From: Salinimonas marina
Lineage (GTDB): Bacteria; Pseudomonadota; Gammaproteobacteria; Enterobacterales; Alteromonadaceae
DNA: 64,000 bases
Direction: 5' to 3'
Assembly: GCF_015644725.1 (NCBI RefSeq)
Contig: NZ_CP064795.1
Location: 1,548,501 to 1,612,500, forward strand
Below, one piece after another: positions 59,844 through 64,000 of the stretch (position 1 is the stretch's first letter; every line of letters starts with the position of its first letter). A program made the translations under genes and the position numbers. Under the pieces are notes generated by a model. The model saw only the letters and a list, made by a program, of their open reading frames with translations, had not been told where the DNA came from and did no database searches.

Positions 59844-61304
59844 ATGTTGCGTCCCCCCTTCAAGAATACAGTTATTGCGTGCTCTCTTGGTTTCATCTTA
59901 GTGCCCGCGGCGCTTGCCGATGATATCCAGGTTTACTTTAACGCCCAGGTCAACTCACCGGCGGTCCAGGCTAATCTTGAAACCAAAATCGTTGACTTTA
60001 TAAACCAGTCCCAACACACCCTGGATGTTGCAGTTTACGATTTGGATTTACCAGGTATCGCCAATGCTATCGTCAATGCCAAACAGCGCGGTGTAGCCGT
60101 GCGGGTGATAACTGATAATGACAATGTCGGCGCAGAAAATGCCGAAGCCTATAGCATTCTTTCGGACGGTGGCGTGGCTTACATTGACGATACTGCGGAC
60201 AGCTCCGCCGGTTCCGGGTTACAGCATAACAAGCTGGTTGTTGTGGACGGCCGCTATGTGTTGGCTGGCAGTACTAACTTCACTCAGTCAGGAATCCATG
60301 GCGACTTAGATAGTCAGGGTAATTTGATTTCAGATGGGAATGATAATCATATCCTTATTATTGATAGCCTTGAGCTTGCTGCTGAAGTGACTACACAGAT
60401 GGACTTAATGTGGGGCGATGGACCTGGGGGGCTTAGTAATTCTCTGTTCGGTTTGAGTAAACCTGACCATGCTCTCACGACGGTATACACGACCGACGAT
60501 AATATCCGTATTGAGGTTCAGTTTACGCCTCAATCATCTAGTAATTATCAGGGCTCTGGGATTGATACCACAGCAAACTTTGTCAGTGCCGGACTTACCG
60601 AAATTGATATCGCGCAGTTTGTTATTTCAGCCCAGGATATTGCTGATGCTGCAGAATTACCAAACAATAATGGTGCGATAGTTCGGGGTATCGGTGACAG
60701 CAGTTTTTTCTATCGCTATTACAGCGAATTTCAGGATATGCTCAAAAATGTCGTACTTAAAGATGATGGTACCGAAGAAGTAGACAGTTTCACAGGCGCC
60801 GCAAACAATCCCTGGGCCCAGCCCGCTGATATGCGTGTCGCCTCCCATCTTATGGGTGGCGACAAATGGCATCACAAGTACATCCGCGTGGATGACAAAG
60901 TGCTTACCGGCTCTCACAATGCCTCTGGGGCCGGATCATTCACCAACGATGAAACCATCCTGATTATTCACGATGCGCAAACCGCAGCAGAGTTTAAAGG
61001 CCATTTTGACTTGGCTTTCTGCTTGTCCGGCAGTGAGCAGAATTGTACCGGTACCACTTACCAGGGTGGAACGTGGGAAGGTGTTACCTTTACCAGTGAG
61101 GAAGTCGCTGCCGTATTGGATATTGTTAACAATGCCTCACTGGAGCAGCTGGATATCGATGCGGCTATGAATAAACGGGCTGCTGAAAATATTATCAGCG
61201 CCCGGCCAATCGACTCTATGGACCAGTTAGAAGCAGTACCTTATGTAGGGAATGCTGCAATGACTGACCTTTATGACTACATTCCTACCTGGAACGCCTT
61301 ATAA
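59844..61304 (+). CDS. Secreted phospholipase-D-fold protein with C-terminal helix-hairpin-helix
   Basis: A 486-aa protein starting at ATG 59844 (AAGG upstream). Residues 1-25 are a signal peptide with an ALA/DD cleavage site. Two HKD motifs are intact: HNKLVVVDGRYVLAGSTN (His128, Lys130, Asp135) and HHKYIRVDDKVLTGSHN (His343, Lys345, Asp350), so it should be a catalytically competent phosphodiesterase, either lipase or nuclease. About residues 420-486 (VNNASLEQLDIDAAMNKRAA ... MDQLEAVPYVG) resemble a ComEA-like helix-hairpin-helix, which favours DNA as target. It lies between a gene-free gap and an integrase remnant. Confidence 0.85.
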   Translation: MLRPPFKNTVIACSLGFILVPAALADDIQVYFNAQVNSPAVQANLETKIVDFINQSQHTLDVAVYDLDLPGIANAIVNAKQRGVAVRVITDNDNVGAENAEAYSILSDGGVAYIDDTADSSAGSGLQHNKLVVVDGRYVLAGSTNFTQSGIHGDLDSQGNLISDGNDNHILIIDSLELAAEVTTQMDLMWGDGPGGLSNSLFGLSKPDHALTTVYTTDDNIRIEVQFTPQSSSNYQGSGIDTTANFVSAGLTEIDIAQFVISAQDIADAAELPNNNGAIVRGIGDSSFFYRYYSEFQDMLKNVVLKDDGTEEVDSFTGAANNPWAQPADMRVASHLMGGDKWHHKYIRVDDKVLTGSHNASGAGSFTNDETILIIHDAQTAAEFKGHFDLAFCLSGSEQNCTGTTYQGGTWEGVTFTSEEVAAVLDIVNNASLEQLDIDAAMNKRAAENIISARPIDSMDQLEAVPYVGNAAMTDLYDYIPTWNAL

Positions 61305-61333
61305 TTATCTAGCCCACGACCGTAAATGGTCGA

Positions 61334-61366
61334 CCCGCCTCATTGGAGTGAGGCGGGTAATTGTCT
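61334..61366 (+). terminator. Terminator after the PLD-HhH gene
   Basis: ACCCGCCTCA and TGAGGCGGGT form a perfect 10-bp stem around a short loop, with a T-rich stretch a few bases later. Confidence 0.75.
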
Positions 61367-61449
61367 TTTTAGCAGTATCGATACAAATACGTAAATTAGA
61401 AATCTGAATATTACGATAAGATTGTTTTTAAAAAGAACATAGAAAGTAG

Positions 61450-61659
61450 AAGGTCAGGACTTACACGCTAGATGGATTTCGAAGTATGCGGTATAAACAA
61501 ATGCAAAAAGCCCTGAAGTCGTGTCAATTGTGAAATGCATCTCAAGAGCGTGGTATTCATGCAAGGGCTGCGACCAATTACGCTTTTTTAGAAGATGGAA
61601 AACGACTGATGGGTCACAGTAGTGCCGCGCCAACATTACGCAATTATCGGCAAGGCTAG
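61450..61659 (+). pseudogene. Decayed C-terminal fragment of a tyrosine recombinase
   Basis: One frame, interrupted by TGA at 61531-61533, reads YTLDGFRSMRYKQMQKALKS, stop, then IHARAATNYAFLEDGKRLMG and HSSAAPTLRNYRQG. This follows the end of phage-type integrases: a GF-x-S-x(2,4)-KAL block, the H-x-[R/K]-A-x-A/T-[D/N] box, LLGHSS and the final YR nucleophile region. Start and N-terminal two-thirds are missing. The same frame runs on, after two stops, to a TAG at about 61803 with no recognised content. It is a relic, not an active gene. Confidence 0.55.
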
Positions 61660-61953
61660 TAAGAATCTACACTGAATATAACGATAGAGCCAAAGCTACT
61701 TGAGCTAGGTGAAAAACGAGCTGAAGTGAAAAAAAATCTAACTCTTAGCGAGTTTATTCTGGAAATACTTTTAGAAAAGGTTTTCAAAATCAATAAGGTG
61801 TAGAGCTTGTGCGGTGGGGTGGCCCTACCAGAGTGGCATAAAGTCCCTAAATCCATGATGTTAGCGGATGGCGCCTTTTTGCCCAGCCCCCACCGTTTCG
61901 GCTGGGGCCTGTGAGCTTATCTTCGCCCGGATACGTCCTGTTTACCGTAAAGA
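61660..61953. other. Gap between the integrase remnant and the DUF2797 gene
   Basis: About 290 bp, AT-rich in its first half, with 47 open codons in frame with the remnant (61663-61803) and no start codon. The second half holds a weak GGGCTGGGGC-like inverted pair near 61885-61912. I see no gene. Confidence 0.4.
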
Positions 61954-62805
61954 TTAACCGGTACACACTTCCAGTTGATAACCGGCGTATTTACGCATAT
62001 TAATAACCCGGTCTTCATCCAGAATCAGATACTGACCCTTAATCCCCAGCAGGACGCCGCTAAATGAAGGCGTCTTGTCTAAATTGATTGATTTTATCTT
62101 TTCCGGATACTGTTCAACAGGGTAGGCAATCTGCACACACTCACTGTTCACCTCACTAATGGCCTGCAATCCTTTTTGCTGGCGCAGTTTGTCCAGCTCG
62201 GGAGCGATGGCTTGCAGAAGTTCGGTTTTTTTCGCCTCAAGATCCTGATTTTCCGGTGTGCCTTTTAACATCGTGCGCCAGTTGGTTTTATCCGCAATAA
62301 AATCTTTGCAAAGGGTTTCCACCAAGCCACTCGTCAAACGGTCGGGCACCCGTAACATCACCATGGCCTGACTGGCCCCCTGATCCATCCAGCGACTGGA
62401 GACGGTATCCTGCACATGACGGGTGATGCCTACTTTAAGATTTCCGGTATTGGCCAGGTACACAAAATGATCGCTCATGCAATTTTGTTCGCCCCATTCT
62501 GGCTCCCGACAGGTGCCTTCATGATAATGGCATTTTTCCGGCTTGATGATACAGCTATCACATTGGGCCAGAGACGTCAGGCAAGGGTAGCAATAACCCT
62601 GGTTAAAGCTTTTCTTGGTTTTGCGTCCACAATGAACACAATTAATAACGCCACTGTGCGTCATGCTGATGTGCTGGCCAATCAGAGTGTTCATGTCTAA
62701 CAGGGTATCGCCCACCGGCAGCTCGTACGTAACCTGGTGTGTTTGGGGATCGGCGGTTACCCGCATTTTGCGTATATTGCCAGTTACCGTGCGTGTATCA
62801 GTCAC
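61954..62805 (-). CDS. DUF2797 protein with zinc-binding cysteines
   Basis: A 283-aa protein. The middle has a cluster of Cys/His pairs (NCVHCGRKTKKSF, GYCYPCLTSLAQCDSC, KCHYHEGTC), suggesting at least one structural zinc. After that comes HFVYLANTGNLKVGIT ... SSRWMDQGASQA, which has the YxYL-x-G-x-x-KVGIT pattern of GIY-YIG-like domains. DUF2797 has no established function. Its start overlaps the end of ansA by 8 bases, so the two are cotranscribed. Confidence 0.85.
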   Translation of the reverse strand: MTDTRTVTGNIRKMRVTADPQTHQVTYELPVGDTLLDMNTLIGQHISMTHSGVINCVHCGRKTKKSFNQGYCYPCLTSLAQCDSCIIKPEKCHYHEGTCREPEWGEQNCMSDHFVYLANTGNLKVGITRHVQDTVSSRWMDQGASQAMVMLRVPDRLTSGLVETLCKDFIADKTNWRTMLKGTPENQDLEAKKTELLQAIAPELDKLRQQKGLQAISEVNSECVQIAYPVEQYPEKIKSINLDKTPSFSGVLLGIKGQYLILDEDRVINMRKYAGYQLEVCTG

Positions 62806-63805
62806 TCATTTCTCCACGTAAATTCTGGGTCAGAGATTGTTGCAGCTCTGTAAAGGGAAGATTTTTACTCAATAAGTAATGCAGCTTTGCCAGGGCTGCT
62901 TCTGGGGTCATATCACTACCGGGCAATACACCGGCGGCGGCCAGACCCTGACCGGTGGCATAGCCTCGCATATTAACCCGGCCCCGCAAACACTGCGTAC
63001 AGTTAAGTACCGGAATCTGCTGTTCGGTAGCCTGTTCGAGCTGTTCTAGAAGATCGCGGTGCAAAGGCGCATTACCCACCCCATAACTTAACAAAATAAG
63101 TGCATTCACCGGTTGTTGTAAAATATTTTTGATGACCTGTGAGGAGATGCCCGGGTACAAACTGACCAACCCGATGGGCTGCGCGGTGACCGGACTGACT
63201 GACATAGTGTGTTGGGTCTGGGTAGCGAGCTTTCCGGCATTCAACCGGATATTAATACCGGCCTCAAGCAAGGGCGGAAAATTGGGTGAGTCGAAGGCGT
63301 TAAATCCATCTGCGTCCACTTTACGACTCCGGTTTCCCCTTAATAGCCGGTTATTGAAAAACAGGCCGACTTCCGCGATCGGAAAATTGGCCGCCACATA
63401 CAAGGCATTTAATAAATTGACCTGGCCGTCTGAGCGTAACTCCGCCAGCGGAATCTGTGAGCCGGTGACAATAACCGGCTTAGACAGATTTTCCAGCATA
63501 AAGCTAAGTGCAGAGGCCGTGTACGCCATGGTGTCAGTACCATGTAAAATGATGAAACCATCGTATTTATGGTAGTTGCGCGCAATGTCATCGGCAATTT
63601 GCTGCCAGTCAGAGGGTTTCATATCAGACGAATCAAGCAGGTGACCGTATTCATGCAATGTGAATAAAGGCATTTCCTCGCGATGAAATTCTGGCATGTC
63701 TTCCAGAGTCTGGCCTAAAAAGCCCGCCGCCGGCACGTAACCGTGAGCCGAAGGTTTCATGCCTATGGTGCCGCCGGTGTAAGCGATATAGATATGTTTG
63801 CGCAT
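62798..63805 (-). CDS. ansA: L-asparaginase, type I (cytoplasmic)
   Basis: A 335-aa enzyme that hydrolyses asparagine to aspartate and ammonia. It has the first catalytic threonine motif TGGTIGM near residue 11 and the second, HGTDTMAYTASALSFMLENL, near residue 89. No signal peptide is seen, so it is the cytoplasmic AnsA type (E. coli AnsA 338 aa). In E. coli ansA adjoins sppA; here the two lie 36 kb apart. The bases beyond 63805 to the end of the window are AT-rich and hold only its promoter region. Confidence 0.95.
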   Translation of the reverse strand: MRKHIYIAYTGGTIGMKPSAHGYVPAAGFLGQTLEDMPEFHREEMPLFTLHEYGHLLDSSDMKPSDWQQIADDIARNYHKYDGFIILHGTDTMAYTASALSFMLENLSKPVIVTGSQIPLAELRSDGQVNLLNALYVAANFPIAEVGLFFNNRLLRGNRSRKVDADGFNAFDSPNFPPLLEAGINIRLNAGKLATQTQHTMSVSPVTAQPIGLVSLYPGISSQVIKNILQQPVNALILLSYGVGNAPLHRDLLEQLEQATEQQIPVLNCTQCLRGRVNMRGYATGQGLAAAGVLPGSDMTPEAALAKLHYLLSKNLPFTELQQSLTQNLRGEMSD

Positions 63806-64000
63806 GGTTTCTTCAGTAAGTAATTGATATTACGATATTGTAGCAAGCCCTGTTCAGAAGTCATCAAAAGGGTTTGGGAAGGGCCCCAATCACTGGCCAT
63901 AATTTATTAGACAAAAGTATAAGAAATTAATTAATTAGTACTTGTAGATGGGGGATTTGAAGGCATAATTGATCAAGATTCACGGTTTTATAAAACTAAT

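Overview
The window is a chromosomal segment of a marine-type gammaproteobacterium, most likely an Alteromonadaceae member (Alteromonas/Salinimonas/Aestuariibacter-like). This is inferred from gene content: a monomeric NADP-isocitrate dehydrogenase, a HexR-zwf-pgl-edd-glk-eda block, a DUF349 protein behind YeaC, and gene orders shared with enterobacteria. Almost everything is housekeeping. No tRNA, rRNA, CRISPR array or intact mobile element was seen.

Layout. 0-7.7 kb: end of PEP synthase (ppsA), an AI-2E-type transporter gene with a frameshift, a PAP2 phosphatase, a small membrane protein, the large FAD/Fe-S dehydrogenase YdiJ and a GNAT protein. 7.8-14.3 kb (minus strand): roxA, a membrane class III adenylate cyclase with a 15-bp repeat array, purB-hflD-mnmA and rluE, resembling the enterobacterial roxA...purB-hflD-mnmA-nudJ-rluE-icd order but without nudJ. 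14.3-24 kb: icd with a dyad-rich leader, cspD/clpS-clpA, infA, bpt (frameshifted), aat, trxB, yfbV. 24-28 kb: sprT-sppA, a DoxX protein and ydjA.

28-50 kb is a carbon-metabolism block: pyk, hexR, zwf-pgl-edd-glk-eda (glucose through Entner-Doudoroff), hexose-6-P mutarotase and gapA, malQ-glgB-glgX (alpha-glucan and glycogen turnover), gnd, msrB and a second, N-terminally extended GAPDH. Candidate HexR operators (consensus TGTAATwwwATTACA) lie before pyk, between hexR and zwf, and more weakly before both GAPDH genes. This suggests HexR coordinates the block.

50-58.7 kb: a thioredoxin-like membrane protein, an M14 carboxypeptidase, an Na+/alanine symporter (frameshifted), a tightly overlapped zinc-ribbon/yeaC/DUF349/72-aa operon, and a DUF2306 membrane protein. 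58.7-61.95 kb is the only accessory-looking stretch: 1.1 kb without a convincing gene, a secreted phospholipase-D-fold/helix-hairpin-helix protein, and a decayed fragment of a tyrosine recombinase. DUF2797 and ansA close the window.

Five genes (AI-2E transporter, bpt, pyk, glgB, AGCS symporter) each carry one single-base loss, always at or beside a short homopolymer. Sequencing error is the simplest explanation, and the real genes are probably intact. I found no convincing new multi-gene system. The best leads are the PLD-HhH protein next to the integrase remnant, the icd leader, and the repeat array in the cyclase.
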